DNA of 9,971 bases from Acidobacteriaceae bacterium (GCA_019237515.1 JAFAGX010000199.1:1-9971), one strand, 5' to 3'; positions 1 to 7,460 are shown, numbered from the stretch's first letter. Notes: a model not told the origin generated them from the sequence alone. Numbers and translations: made by a program.

Positions 1-607
1 CGCGCAAATTTCGGACACACTACGGCGTACTGATTTCCACTAAAGCAAGGTGAAATGTTGTTTGTCCTACGTGGCCGGTTCGGACTACTGAGGGCCAATT
101 CAGAAAGTGGCTAAAGGAAAGAGCCCAAGACGCTCTTGAGAGGAAGTCTGCTGACCTCGCTTCAGTGCGTCGTATGTGAACGCAGTGTAGGTTTCATTGA
201 GGGTTGAAACAAGTCTGAGAAGGCCAACCCAGAAGTACGAGACCCAGAACGAAACAGGCCGATGCAAGATTCTGCAAGGGTGACATTGAACGTGTCCCCT
301 TCAGTAACGAATAGTTCCGCGACCCATCGCTCACAAACGCCTCTTCGAAACTAGTGCGCTCGTAATAATCAGTTTTCTCCACATCCTCTTATGGCAATTG
401 AATGACGGTGGGCGATCAGTCGGCATCCCTACCCAATAGATCTTCGTCCTGATGTCGTTGTCCCCGTCCGCATATAAGCCCAATCAGCCACGGCTTGTCT
501 TCCAATGCTTTTCTGATGTCTGGTGCGCGAGCAGGGGCTGCGTAGTTTAGTCTTTAGCAACAGCCTCCGCTGTCCTCAATCAAGGCAGGCCCGCACTGAG
601 GGTCCCT

Positions 608-641
608 AATACTTTGGTATCGGTCGATACGTTCGTGCAAT
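608..641 (+). promoter_or_regulatory. Composite operator-like element, copy 1
   Basis: Directly visible are alternating half-sites: ATAC (609-612), four bases, GTAT (617-620), six bases, ATAC (627-630), four bases, GTGCAAT (635-641). GTATCG/CGATAC also forms a 6-bp inverted repeat around two bases. The same order and nearly the same spacing recur at 1628-1659, ahead of another gene. Dyads of this kind usually bind dimeric repressors or activators. Assigning it to a regulator family is not possible from the DNA alone. It ends 41 bases before the start codon of the 98-aa gene. Confidence 0.5.
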
Positions 642-657
642 AGATTCGCGATTGCAC
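635..657. repeat. 7-bp inverted repeat GTGCAAT/ATTGCAC
   Basis: GTGCAAT (635-641) and ATTGCAC (651-657) are perfect inverted copies around nine bases. The left arm is also the last half-site of the composite element. The position, 25 bases before the start codon at 683, suits an operator overlapping a promoter or a leader hairpin. The TGCAAT word recurs as an inverted pair at 1694-1710 before the alpha/beta hydrolase gene. Confidence 0.4.
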
Positions 658-682
658 ATCTGGCGTAATCATCCGGGACACG

Positions 683-979
683 ATGCAAATGGACCCCACG
701 AACGAGCCCGATTCTTTTTCCGATCCGATTTATGAGGAGCAGATGCGCCTAGCCGAGCGCGAGCTGACTTCTTTCATCGCCGCGGTTAAAACATCCTACG
801 GTGCGGAGCAGGCGAGGCTTTCCGCAGAAGACTGGCTTGATGAATCCGAGCTTATCGACAGCCCTCCTAGATCGGAAGAGCGGAACTGGCGAGCGGTCAC
901 GATCGCGGCGTCGGCTCGATTAGCAAATCGTGTTAATGGCAATCGTGGAGCAGCGGTGGCTCCCCACATCGATAGCTGA
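683..979 (+). CDS. Hypothetical 98-aa acidic protein
   Basis: The protein has 98 residues, is soluble and rich in Glu, Asp, Ser and Ala, with no signal peptide or membrane segment. A probably helical N-terminal half (about residues 18-45, including ERELTSFIAAVK) is followed by a SAEDWLDESELIDSPP segment and a second helix with WRAVTIAASARLANRV. This pattern reminds me of small hypothetical proteins of Acidobacteriota, but I know no function. The ATG at 683 has only a weak GGGA upstream; an ATG two codons later (689) is an alternative. An inverted-repeat cluster lies directly upstream. The next gene starts 103 bases downstream on the same strand, so co-transcription is possible. The main argument for coding is sequence composition and context, so confidence is moderate. 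Confidence 0.55.
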   Translation: MQMDPTNEPDSFSDPIYEEQMRLAERELTSFIAAVKTSYGAEQARLSAEDWLDESELIDSPPRSEERNWRAVTIAASARLANRVNGNRGAAVAPHIDS

Positions 980-1082
980 TACGAAGGCGTCGCGGATACC
1001 ATCGTTCAACTGTTGTTTTGTTTTGATCCGCTCGAATGTTTCGCTTGGCTTGTGTAGCGCGAACTCTAGAAGGAGAACCGTT

Positions 1083-1538
1083 ATGAGCATTGGCCAACTT
1101 GCGACACTACTCATCGGCCTTGCAGTGCCGTTGTCGGCGGCCAGGAATGCTGCAAAAAAGAATGCAATCGTCGATATTCCTAGTAATCACTCCGTCGATG
1201 AGACAGTCGAGCGAATCAAGAATATTTTACAAATCAAAGGGATCACTCTTTTTGCTGTTATTGATCACAGCGGAGAGGCGGAAAAAGTGGGAATGAAAAT
1301 GCCGCCCACAAAGTTGCTGATTTTTGGAAGCCCCAAGGCCGGAACGCCGCTCATGCTGGCAAGTCCTAGCATTGCCATCGACCTGCCGCTCAAAATCTTG
1401 GTTTGGGAAGACGAAAAGGGGAAAATCTGGGTCTCTTACAACAGCCCTGAGTATCTCGCGGAGCGTCACGATCTGCCGCAAGACCTGATTCAGAATATTG
1501 CGGTGGTCGGAACGCTGGCCGCCAAAGCTGCGGAATAG
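1083..1538 (+). CDS. DUF302-family protein, possibly exported
   Basis: The chosen start gives 151 residues. AAGGAG at 1070-1075 sits seven bases before this ATG. The open frame extends up to an ATG at 930, but that would overlap the preceding gene and has no ribosome site. Residues about 5-20 are hydrophobic and end in LSAA, which could be a weak signal peptide, although a basic N-terminal region is lacking. Residues about 30-148 match the DUF302 pattern as I know it: SVDETVERIKNIL, then GITLFAVIDHSGEAEKVGM, the KLLIFGSPKAGTPLM segment, the SIAIDLPLKILVWED strand, and a C-terminal helix. DUF302 proteins are small alpha/beta proteins of unsettled function, some periplasmic. Nothing here identifies a ligand or active site. 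Confidence 0.82.
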   Translation: MSIGQLATLLIGLAVPLSAARNAAKKNAIVDIPSNHSVDETVERIKNILQIKGITLFAVIDHSGEAEKVGMKMPPTKLLIFGSPKAGTPLMLASPSIAIDLPLKILVWEDEKGKIWVSYNSPEYLAERHDLPQDLIQNIAVVGTLAAKAAE

Positions 1539-1626
1539 GGGACGACGCAGTCATGACGGCGGCATCGATCAGCTAGCCGCGTGAATATGAGAGTGTTCGC
1601 GGACTCGCACACCCCGTCGACGACTT

Positions 1627-1659
1627 AATACGAAAGTATTGCCGATACCAAGGTGCAAT
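1627..1659 (+). promoter_or_regulatory. Composite operator-like element, copy 2
   Basis: The half-sites appear in the same order as at 608-641: ATAC (1628-1631), four bases, GTAT (1636-1639), five bases, ATAC (1645-1648), four bases, GTGCAAT (1653-1659). AATAC-GAAA-GTATT is itself a 5-bp inverted repeat. Read on the other strand, TTGGTATCGG (1651-1642) is identical to 614-623. It lies in the 225-base gap between the DUF302 gene and the alpha/beta hydrolase gene, about 104 bases before the latter's start codon. Shared control of the two transcription units is an inference. Confidence 0.5.
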
Positions 1660-1665
1660 TGGCAG

Positions 1666-1710
1666 GATCAGGCGTTTCTGATCTGATGCGGTCATTGCAA
1701 CCGGTGCAAT
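1666..1710. repeat. Two inverted repeats in the hydrolase leader
   Basis: GATCAG (1666-1671) pairs with CTGATC (1678-1683) around six bases. ATTGCA (1694-1699) pairs with TGCAAT (1705-1710) around five bases. The second uses the same TGCAAT word as the repeat at 635-657. They sit 53 bases or more upstream of the hydrolase start codon and could be operators or leader hairpins. No T-tract follows, so a terminator for the DUF302 gene is unlikely. Confidence 0.35.
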
Positions 1711-1763
1711 CCCGATCCGCCAATGCCATTTGTAAATACGACTGACCTTCAAGGAGAAAGACG

Positions 1764-2603
1764 ATGCCGACGATTACAACGAAAGATGGTACGCAGATTT
1801 ATTACAAAGACTGGGGCAAAGGGCAACCCGTTGTGTTCAGCCATGGCTGGCCCCTTGATGCAGACGCATGGGAAGACCAAATGATCTTCCTGGCCGACCG
1901 AGGTTACCGCTGCATTGCTCACGATCGACGCGGTCACGGGAGATCGAGCCAGCCTTGGGAAGGCAACGATATGAACACCTACGCTGACGATCTCGCAACT
2001 TTGGTCGAAAAGCTCGACCTGAAGAATGCGATCCATGTCGGCCACTCCACAGGCGGCGGCGAAGTTGCTCGATACATCGGACGTTACAGCACAAAGCGAG
2101 TTGCGAAGGCAGTGTTAATCAGCGCCGTGCCGCCGCTGATGGTCAAAACTGCTTCCAATCCGGAGGGCACACCGATCGAAGTGTTCGACGGGATCCGCAA
2201 GTCGATCCTTAGTGATCGCTCACAATTCTGGAAGGATCTCAGTGTTCCTTTTTATGGCGCAAATCGTCCTGGCGCGAACGTTTCGCAGGGTTTACGTGAC
2301 ACGTTCTGGCTCCAGGGCATGATGGCAGGGCACAAGGCAGTTTATGACTGCGTAAAAGCTTTCTCTGAGACAGATCAAATAGAAGATTTGAAAAAGTTCG
2401 ATGTGCCGACACTGATTCTTCACGGCGACGACGATCAGATTGTCCCGATCAAAGCCTCGGCTCTTCTGTCTTCGAAGCTCGTCAAAGGATCAATTCTGAA
2501 AGTCATCCCTGGCGCACCGCATGGGATGCCCTCAACCTTAAAGAACCAGATCAACGAAGAATTGCTCGCCTTCTTTGAACAAACCAAGCAGGCCGCAGCC
2601 TGA
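1764..2603 (+). CDS. Alpha/beta hydrolase, cofactor-free haloperoxidase-like
   Basis: This 279-aa protein has the full length and layout of the non-haem chloroperoxidase/arylesterase group of alpha/beta hydrolases. The N terminus ([19 protein letters not shown]) and the oxyanion segment SHGWPLD (residues 26-32) are typical. The nucleophile elbow is GHSTGG with Ser95. The acid is probably Asp224 in HGDDDQIVP, and the catalytic His is His253 in APHG. The cap region lies between about 125 and 205. Such enzymes are cytoplasmic serine hydrolases; perhydrolase or halogenation activity is a side reaction in many, and the natural substrate is not predictable. AAGGAG at 1751-1756, seven bases before the ATG, supports the start. 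An MBL-fold hydrolase follows 68 bases later on the same strand, probably in one operon. Family assignment is firm; substrate is unknown. Confidence 0.93.
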   Translation: MPTITTKDGTQIYYKDWGKGQPVVFSHGWPLDADAWEDQMIFLADRGYRCIAHDRRGHGRSSQPWEGNDMNTYADDLATLVEKLDLKNAIHVGHSTGGGEVARYIGRYSTKRVAKAVLISAVPPLMVKTASNPEGTPIEVFDGIRKSILSDRSQFWKDLSVPFYGANRPGANVSQGLRDTFWLQGMMAGHKAVYDCVKAFSETDQIEDLKKFDVPTLILHGDDDQIVPIKASALLSSKLVKGSILKVIPGAPHGMPSTLKNQINEELLAFFEQTKQAAA

Positions 2604-2613
2604 GCGCAAACTA

Positions 2614-2653
2614 CCGGTCTTTGGCCGTCAGTCAAAGACCGGGAATTGCCCGG
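2614..2653 (+). promoter_or_regulatory. Intercistronic hairpin with overlapping alternative stem
   Basis: CCGGTCTTTG (2614-2623) and CAAAGACCGG (2633-2642) form a perfect 10-bp stem with a nine-base loop. A second inverted repeat, CCGGG (2639-2643) and CCCGG (2649-2653), shares the last bases of the first stem, so the two cannot form fully at once. No T-run follows, which argues against a simple intrinsic terminator. The structure ends ten bases before the GGAGG of the MBL-fold gene. It may tune expression of the second gene or protect the upstream mRNA end; the role is inferred. Confidence 0.6.
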
Positions 2654-2671
2654 ACTCGGAATGGAGGAACC

Positions 2672-3553
2672 ATGACAACTCAGATCAACGAATCGGTCTC
2701 CATCTCAGGGCTTGTGGAGCAAGCGCGCCGAGAAGCAGCAAACGCAACCGTGACGGTGCAAACCTTGCGCGGCAACGTGAACGTCCTCACGGGTGCAGGG
2801 GGCAACATCGCCGTGCTCCCGGGGCGTGACGGCAAGCTCATCATTGATGCGGGATATGCCGGGGCTCGTCCGCAGATTGCTAAGGCTCTTGCGGGCATCA
2901 GTTCCGATCCCGTCAGACATCTCATCAACACGCACTGGCACTTCGACCACACGGACGGAAATGAGTGGTTGCACTCTGCCGGCGCAACGATCCTTGCTCA
3001 CGAGAATACCCGGAAGCACCTCTCTGTTGACACGCGAGTCGAAGGCTGGGACTTCACATTTAAGGCGTCCCCGTCCGGCGCAATTCCAACTGATGTCTTC
3101 ACGAACGAGCGCACACTCGAACTTAACGGAGAAAATATCGCTCTCAAACATTACGCACCCGCTCACACTGATAGCGACATCTCTGTTCACTTAACGAATG
3201 CTGACATTCTTCTTGTCGCAGACACATTCTGGAACGGCTATTACCCCTTCATCGACTACTCAACCGGCGGCAGCATTGATGGAATGATCCGGGCGACCGA
3301 AGCCAACCTTTCCGAGATTACCGACAAAATGATCGTGATTCCGGGGCATGGGCCGGTTGCCACAAAGTCGGATCTCAGCTTCTATCGCGACCTCCTGGTC
3401 AGCACCCGCGACAAGGTTGCAACTCTCAAGAAGCAAGGCAAATCACTTGATGAAGTGGTCGCTGAGAAGCCGACCGCTTTCTACGATGCGAAATGGGGCA
3501 ATGGATTTATGAGTCCAAAGATGTTCACAGGACTTGTGTTCGAAGGTATTTGA
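2672..3553 (+). CDS. MBL-fold metallo-hydrolase
   Basis: With the ATG at 2672 the protein has 293 residues. GGAGG at 2663-2667 is four bases upstream, so this start is preferred over the more upstream in-frame start at 2621, which lies inside the hairpin. The metallo-beta-lactamase signature is complete: H88-W-H90-F-D92-H93, His166 in PAHTDSD, Asp184 in VADTF and His226 in PGHGP. A dinuclear metal site, usually zinc, is therefore expected. There is no clear signal peptide. The NIAVLPGRDGKLIIDAGY opening and the WNGYYPFIDYSTGGS segment place it among general MBL-fold hydrolases and not glyoxalase II or a true beta-lactamase. The substrate is not evident. It follows the alpha/beta hydrolase gene and is probably co-transcribed with it. 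Confidence 0.92.
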   Translation: MTTQINESVSISGLVEQARREAANATVTVQTLRGNVNVLTGAGGNIAVLPGRDGKLIIDAGYAGARPQIAKALAGISSDPVRHLINTHWHFDHTDGNEWLHSAGATILAHENTRKHLSVDTRVEGWDFTFKASPSGAIPTDVFTNERTLELNGENIALKHYAPAHTDSDISVHLTNADILLVADTFWNGYYPFIDYSTGGSIDGMIRATEANLSEITDKMIVIPGHGPVATKSDLSFYRDLLVSTRDKVATLKKQGKSLDEVVAEKPTAFYDAKWGNGFMSPKMFTGLVFEGI

Positions 3554-3654
3554 ACGCGATTCCCGTGAAGAAAGTGTTCGCCGGGGATAGCGTGACGCCT
3601 TCCTCCGGCAGCAGAGTTGTGAAACAGCAGAAAAACGAGGGAGCAAAACAAGCT

Positions 3655-3900
3655 ATGGTTTCTTTTTCCACCAACATCAGACCATTGTTCCGTGATATCG
3701 ATGTGTCACATATGAAACAGTTTGGAGTGGAACTGGATAATTACGATTACATGTCGAATCCGGAGAATGCTAACGGTGTGCTCGCAACACTCTCGCGACA
3801 TGATGGTCAGCCACCCAGCATGCCTCCGGGCGGTCCGTACTGGACGGCTGACCAACTCGCGCTATTCGCTGAGTGGCAACAAGGCGGATACAAACCATAA
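3655..3900 (+). CDS. Small protein, haem-less cytochrome c-like segment
   Basis: The start at 3655 gives 81 residues and has a GAGGGA site about ten bases upstream; the open frame begins earlier (3493), but that part overlaps the MBL-fold gene. The sequence has the order seen in small c-type cytochrome domains: FSTNIRPLFRDID near the N terminus, LDNYDYMS, an MPPGG turn at about 57-61, and a C-terminal helix LALFAEWQQGGYKP. The CxxCH haem motif is absent; at that place the sequence reads DIDVSHM, keeping only a His. It has no signal peptide. I infer a cytochrome-fold relative that cannot attach haem covalently, or an unrelated family with convergent features. It lies 101 bases after the MBL-fold gene and may end that operon. 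Confidence 0.72.
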   Translation: MVSFSTNIRPLFRDIDVSHMKQFGVELDNYDYMSNPENANGVLATLSRHDGQPPSMPPGGPYWTADQLALFAEWQQGGYKP

Positions 3901-3923
3901 GGCCCCGTTTAGTTTCTTCTTGC

Positions 3924-3951
3924 TCGGGGAACTCGATCGGGTGATCCCCGA
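3924..3951 (+). terminator. Hairpin after the 81-aa gene, possible terminator
   Basis: TCGGGGA (3924-3930) and TCCCCGA (3945-3951) form a 7-bp stem with a 14-base loop, starting 23 bases after the stop codon of the 81-aa gene. No T-tract follows directly, so it would be a weak or Rho-assisted terminator. The right arm overlaps the operator-like site at 3949-3967. Confidence 0.4.
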
Positions 3952-3967
3952 CCAGTACCAAAGTATT
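3949..3967 (-). promoter_or_regulatory. Operator-like site, partial copy 3, inverted
   Basis: Read on the minus strand, these 19 bases match 608-626 at 17 positions, including the 12-base word AATACTTTGGTA; only the second half of the composite element is missing. The site lies about 128 bases before the alsS start codon, in the 195-base gap that must also hold the acetoin operon promoter if that operon has its own. Its link to acetoin control is an inference. Confidence 0.4.
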
Positions 3968-4095
3968 CCAACACCATCGTCTAATTGTTTCTCTTCTACC
4001 GTTTTGTTCTGATTCGCTTATCGCCCTGGTTTCAACAATGGTGATCGATGGTTTTTCGAAATTATTTGTGAAGAGCAATTCAGTGGAGGTTGGCT

Positions 4096-5796
4096 ATGGC
4101 AACGGTCGCGCAGATTGACAATCAAAGCAAGACGATGGCAATGAAAAGCAAACAAACCGCCGGACGACTGCTGGTCCGAAGCCTGGTGGAACAAGGCGTC
4201 AAATATATATTTGGCATCCCTGGCGGAAAGATTATGCCGACCTTTGATGTGTTACGCGATGAGGGTCCGCAGCTGATTGTGTGCCGGCACGAACAGAACG
4301 CCGCGTTCATGGCCGCTGCGGTTGGGCGTTTGACGGGACGCCCGGGAGTCTGTCTTGTCACATCCGGTCCCGGCACAGGAAATATTGTGACCGGCGCGGC
4401 CACTGCTACAACCGAAGGTGATGCCATGGTGGCCATAGGAGGCGTTGTCCCTTTGGCGGACACCCTAAAGCAGACGCATCAATCTATGGATTCGGTTGCG
4501 ATCATGAAGCCGATCACGAAGTTCAGTGTCGCAGTCAACTCTCCGGAAGCGGCAGGAGAGGCGGTGGCGAACGCTTTCCGTGCCGCAATGGCTCCTCGCC
4601 CCGGTGCATCCTTCATCGCTTTTCCACGGGATGTGCAGGGTGCCGCGACGGATGCCAGGGTACCGCCGTTATCGCCGCTGCCAGAGTTAGGGGCAGCACC
4701 GGCGGACATGATTCAGCGAGCCGCTGCGAAGCTATCCAAAGCGAAGAGCCCGGTCGTTTTGCTTGGCATGGGCGCCAGCGAACCACGCGCAACCGCCGCA
4801 GTGCGCGCATTGTTGAAGCACCACGGATTGCCCGTCATAGGCACATTTCAGGGGGCGGGAGCTGTATCGCGAGAACTACTTCCACTCTTCTTCGGACGCG
4901 TGGGACTCTTTCGGAATCAACCGGGAGATAAGGCCCTCGCCAGAGCGGACGTTGTACTAACTATTGGATACGACCCGGTCGAGTACGATCCGAGCTTCTG
5001 GAATGTAGGTAAGGCGAGGACCATCATTCATCTCGATAGTTATCCGTGCGACATCGACAACCATTATGAGCCGGAATTGGAGCTTCGCGGCGCGGTTCCT
5101 GAAACCGTGAGCGCGCTCGCGTCTATGCTGCCAGAGCAATCCTTCGACAGGAGCCCGGAGCTTCAGGCGATTCATGCGGAGTCGAACGCATTGCTCAATC
5201 CGCCGCCACCGAAATCCAGCGGCTTGGTCCACCCCCTCAGTATTGTGTTGGCGCTACGCAGTTTCGTCGATGATGACACCATCATTGCAAGCGATATGGG
5301 ATCGCACCACATTTGGATGGCGCGGCACTTCTTCGAATTTGAGCCGCGGAAGCTCTTGTTCAGTAACGGCCAGCAAACGCTTGGCGTCGGAATTCCCTGG
5401 GCCATGGCGGCGAACCTGATCTATCCAAGCAAGAAGACGGTAGCGACGGTCGGCGACGGCGGTTTCCTTTTTTCTTCGATGGAGTTGGAGACCGCGGTGC
5501 GGCTGAAGCAGAACATCACAGTCGTCGTCTTTCGCGATGGCGGGTACAACATGGTCGCGTTTCAGCAAGAGCTTATTTATGGACGCACATCAGGCACGAA
5601 TTTTGGCAATCCGGACTTAGTGAAATATGCGGAAAGTTTCGGAGCCGTGGGACTGAGAGTTAATAAACCCGATGAACTCGTACCGACATTGCGCAAAGGG
5701 CTGGAGACGCCCGGTGTGGTCGTAATTGACATTCCGACGGATTACAGCAAGAACGTGGAAATTGGCCAGCATGTGATTCCGGAAGCTTGGGACTGA
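4096..5796 (+). CDS. alsS: Acetolactate synthase, catabolic type
   Basis: This 566-aa thiamine-diphosphate enzyme condenses two pyruvates into 2-acetolactate with loss of CO2. Order of domains: N-terminal pyrimidine-binding domain with the activating Glu66 in [10 protein letters not shown], a middle domain (about 200-345), and a C-terminal diphosphate-binding domain with GDG at 453-455 and the FRDGGYNMV segment carrying the second metal ligand Asp481. The [19 protein letters not shown] segment (126-144) and [16 protein letters not shown] are characteristic of the catabolic AlsS/BudB group, which lacks FAD dependence and a regulatory subunit. Finding the decarboxylase gene directly downstream, and no ilvN, agrees. 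GGAGG at 4085-4089, six bases before ATG 4096, decides the start over the TTG at 4090. About 20 N-terminal residues are extra. Acetoin formation from overflow pyruvate is the likely role. Confidence 0.94.
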   Translation: MATVAQIDNQSKTMAMKSKQTAGRLLVRSLVEQGVKYIFGIPGGKIMPTFDVLRDEGPQLIVCRHEQNAAFMAAAVGRLTGRPGVCLVTSGPGTGNIVTGAATATTEGDAMVAIGGVVPLADTLKQTHQSMDSVAIMKPITKFSVAVNSPEAAGEAVANAFRAAMAPRPGASFIAFPRDVQGAATDARVPPLSPLPELGAAPADMIQRAAAKLSKAKSPVVLLGMGASEPRATAAVRALLKHHGLPVIGTFQGAGAVSRELLPLFFGRVGLFRNQPGDKALARADVVLTIGYDPVEYDPSFWNVGKARTIIHLDSYPCDIDNHYEPELELRGAVPETVSALASMLPEQSFDRSPELQAIHAESNALLNPPPPKSSGLVHPLSIVLALRSFVDDDTIIASDMGSHHIWMARHFFEFEPRKLLFSNGQQTLGVGIPWAMAANLIYPSKKTVATVGDGGFLFSSMELETAVRLKQNITVVVFRDGGYNMVAFQQELIYGRTSGTNFGNPDLVKYAESFGAVGLRVNKPDELVPTLRKGLETPGVVVIDIPTDYSKNVEIGQHVIPEAWD

Positions 5797-5800
5797 GGGG

Positions 5801-6589
5801 ATGCCTACGACGAATTCGCCGGTAACCGGCTCACTCGCAATGATCCAGCCGACGTGGCATCACGTCTCCGGCAGTGAGGATTTTCGGGCCGGGGAGCTGT
5901 ATCAGACGTCGTTGATGGCTGCTCTGATTGCGGGGCTTTACGAAGGTGAAACAACATATGGAGAAATTCGGAAGCATGGCGATTTCGGCCTCGGAACTTT
6001 CAATGAACTCGATGGGGAAATGGTCGGGTTTGACGGTACGTTCTATCAGCTTCGGTCAGACGGTACGGCGCGACCTGTCGCTCCGGAGCAGAAGACACCG
6101 TTCGCGGTGGTCACCTTTTTCCGTTCTGAGAAGCAGTTAGATCTGGCGCAACCCGTGACCAAGGACAAACTACTAGCGCTGATTGAGCAGGCGACAGATG
6201 CCAACCTCTTCAGCGCAGTGCGGGTGGATGGCATTTTCGATGAAGTCCGCACCCGAACCGTGCAACGTCAGGCTAAGCCGTTTCCACCGCTCACCGAAGC
6301 GGCAAAACATCAAGCAGAAAAGGTCTTCGCGAAAGTGCAGGGAACGTTGGCAGGATTTCGTTCTCCAGTATTTGCGCAAGGCATCGGTGTGGCAGGATTT
6401 CACCTGCATTTCCTACGGCAAGATAAACAGGCTGGGGGACACGCCCTCGACTATCGGCTTCAGGCGGGTAAGGTGCAGGTTTGTACAGTCCACGACCTCA
6501 AGGTGGAGTTGCCTACCTCGGCAGAATTTCTGAAGACAAATTTTGAGGACAAAGCCCTTAACGAAGAAATCCGGGCAGCAGAGGGATGA
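5801..6589 (+). CDS. alsD: Alpha-acetolactate decarboxylase
   Basis: This 262-aa protein has the family's usual length and converts 2-acetolactate to acetoin in a zinc-dependent decarboxylation. The core opens with LYQTSLMAALIAGLYEG (33-49) and HGDFGLGTFNELDGEM (59-74), with Glu73 the likely conserved acid. TRT at 151-153 holds the expected catalytic Arg152. The zinc ligands are His201 and His203 in FHLHFL and His214 in GGHALDY. It begins four bases after the alsS stop codon, so translation is probably coupled. The GAGGGG just before ATG 5801 is too close to be a normal ribosome site. An ATG at 5840 is an alternative start, and GCCGGT-A-ACCGGC (5818-5830) is an inverted repeat in the disputed stretch. 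Family homology begins well after both starts. Confidence 0.95.
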   Translation: MPTTNSPVTGSLAMIQPTWHHVSGSEDFRAGELYQTSLMAALIAGLYEGETTYGEIRKHGDFGLGTFNELDGEMVGFDGTFYQLRSDGTARPVAPEQKTPFAVVTFFRSEKQLDLAQPVTKDKLLALIEQATDANLFSAVRVDGIFDEVRTRTVQRQAKPFPPLTEAAKHQAEKVFAKVQGTLAGFRSPVFAQGIGVAGFHLHFLRQDKQAGGHALDYRLQAGKVQVCTVHDLKVELPTSAEFLKTNFEDKALNEEIRAAEG

Positions 6590-6644
6590 TCCGGTATCAG
6601 ACCTGGCCGGTCACCACTTGAAATCGACACCACAACTCGCTTCA

Positions 6645-7460
6645 TCATGAACGCGGCTTCCCGGGAGAATCGAGAGCTACGGCGGATTCGGAAGTGGAAT
6701 ACAAGAACGTAAACGTCTCCTGCAAATAAAGCCGAACCTGCGTATCCGTATGACTCAAATAGCCGATGGATGCGTCCTGGCCGAGGTAAAGGTCGAGGTC
6801 GCCGCCCCTTGTCGTGACGACGAAAGCGCCATCAATAGCGGGCGCCCAGATGATTTTGCCTTCGACCAGCCGTTTGACATGTTCGAGGACCGGATAGCCA
6901 TAGTCGCTGGTTTCGGCGAGTTCGGTATAAGCATCGGCGCTGAGAAGAACGGCATAAGGACCGTTGACACCGACGAGACGCAACTGGCTTAAGGCCTGCG
7001 CAAAGACTTCGGGATATTTGCGAACGTCAGCGGGAAGTGATTTCTTGGGATTGCTGGTGCCCTGCCGAACCCCGGTGATTCCGCCTGCAGCGTACCCTTC
7101 GAAAATAGCGCGGTCTTCGGCGAACGCGAGCTTTCGCGCGGCATCCTTTGCGGGTTGCCAATCGGAATCATTGGCGCCGCGTTCGACATCATCGATCATC
7201 TGACGAGCCAAATCGAATGGAACACGCAATTCGACAAGAGCCTTCGCATCACGCTGGTGTGCACTCACACCGTCTCCTGGCGCGTCGATCGAGTGCTGGT
7301 GACCTGTGCCTACCGCAGACAGTGCCGAGCCCGAGGGGCCGTGAACATCCACAACCCGGCGACCGGCTAGATACCGCTTTAGCGTGCGCGATGTCTCTTC
7401 TTCGATTTGAGCCCATGCAGTATCAGAAATGGGCGCCAGCTCGCGATGCAGGTTATTCAT
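6645..7460 (-). CDS. enc: Encapsulin shell protein (family 1)
   Basis: This 271-aa protein has the length and sequence course of family 1 encapsulins, HK97-fold proteins that assemble into hollow icosahedral shells. Visible landmarks are the N-terminal NNLHRELAPISDTAWAQIEEE helix, KRYLAGRRVVDVHGP (28-42), ELRVPFDLARQMIDDVERGA (77-96), the FAEDRAIFEGYAAGGITGVR segment (113-132), GPYAVLLSADAYTEL, and the C-terminal QVRLYLQETFTFLYSTSESAV (241-261). Older annotations call this family linocin/bacteriocin or CFP-29. No protease or phage genes are nearby, so a shell role is favoured over a prophage capsid. Its ATG overlaps the end of the peroxidase gene by eight bases, and its ribosome site lies inside that gene. 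The gene ends 55 bases from the convergent alsD. Confidence 0.95.
   Translation of the reverse strand: MNNLHRELAPISDTAWAQIEEETSRTLKRYLAGRRVVDVHGPSGSALSAVGTGHQHSIDAPGDGVSAHQRDAKALVELRVPFDLARQMIDDVERGANDSDWQPAKDAARKLAFAEDRAIFEGYAAGGITGVRQGTSNPKKSLPADVRKYPEVFAQALSQLRLVGVNGPYAVLLSADAYTELAETSDYGYPVLEHVKRLVEGKIIWAPAIDGAFVVTTRGGDLDLYLGQDASIGYLSHTDTQVRLYLQETFTFLYSTSESAVALDSPGKPRS

Larger units (their letters stand above)
1..682. other. Long gene-poor region
   Basis: I find no convincing gene in this stretch. The only listed-length open frame (194-382, minus) has no Shine-Dalgarno site and no recognisable domain. Short open stretches at the left edge, such as a minus-strand frame running off position 1 from about 110, could be a degraded coding remnant, but no family is recognisable. 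The last 75 bases hold the half-site cluster described separately, so at least that part is probably the promoter region of the gene starting at 683. Confidence 0.5.

Noticed and set aside
194..382. 62-aa minus-strand open frame with a hydrophobic stretch
   Set aside because: No ribosome site, no recognisable family, and odd composition; it cannot be separated from chance.
458..468. 11-base match TTGTCCCCGTC to the 5' end of the tRNA-Glu gene (9673-9683), as a possible attachment repeat
   Set aside because: Integration normally duplicates the 3' part of a tRNA; this match is to the 5' end, is short, and stops at once on both sides.
930..1082. N-terminal extension of the DUF302 gene to ATG 930
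   Set aside because: It overlaps the 98-aa gene, lacks a ribosome site, and the good AAGGAG lies directly before ATG 1083.
2705..3190. 161-aa minus-strand open frame
   Set aside because: It lies wholly inside the MBL-fold gene, whose complete metal-binding motifs prove the coding strand.
3493..3654. N-terminal extension of the 81-aa protein
   Set aside because: The upstream part overlaps the end of the MBL-fold gene in another frame and reads as non-homologous filler; ATG 3655 has its own ribosome site.
6645..7460. Encapsulin gene read as a bacteriocin or prophage capsid gene
   Set aside because: Linocin/bacteriocin is the old family name. No phage genes are near, and the overlapping peroxidase gene with a targeting tail identifies a nanocompartment shell.
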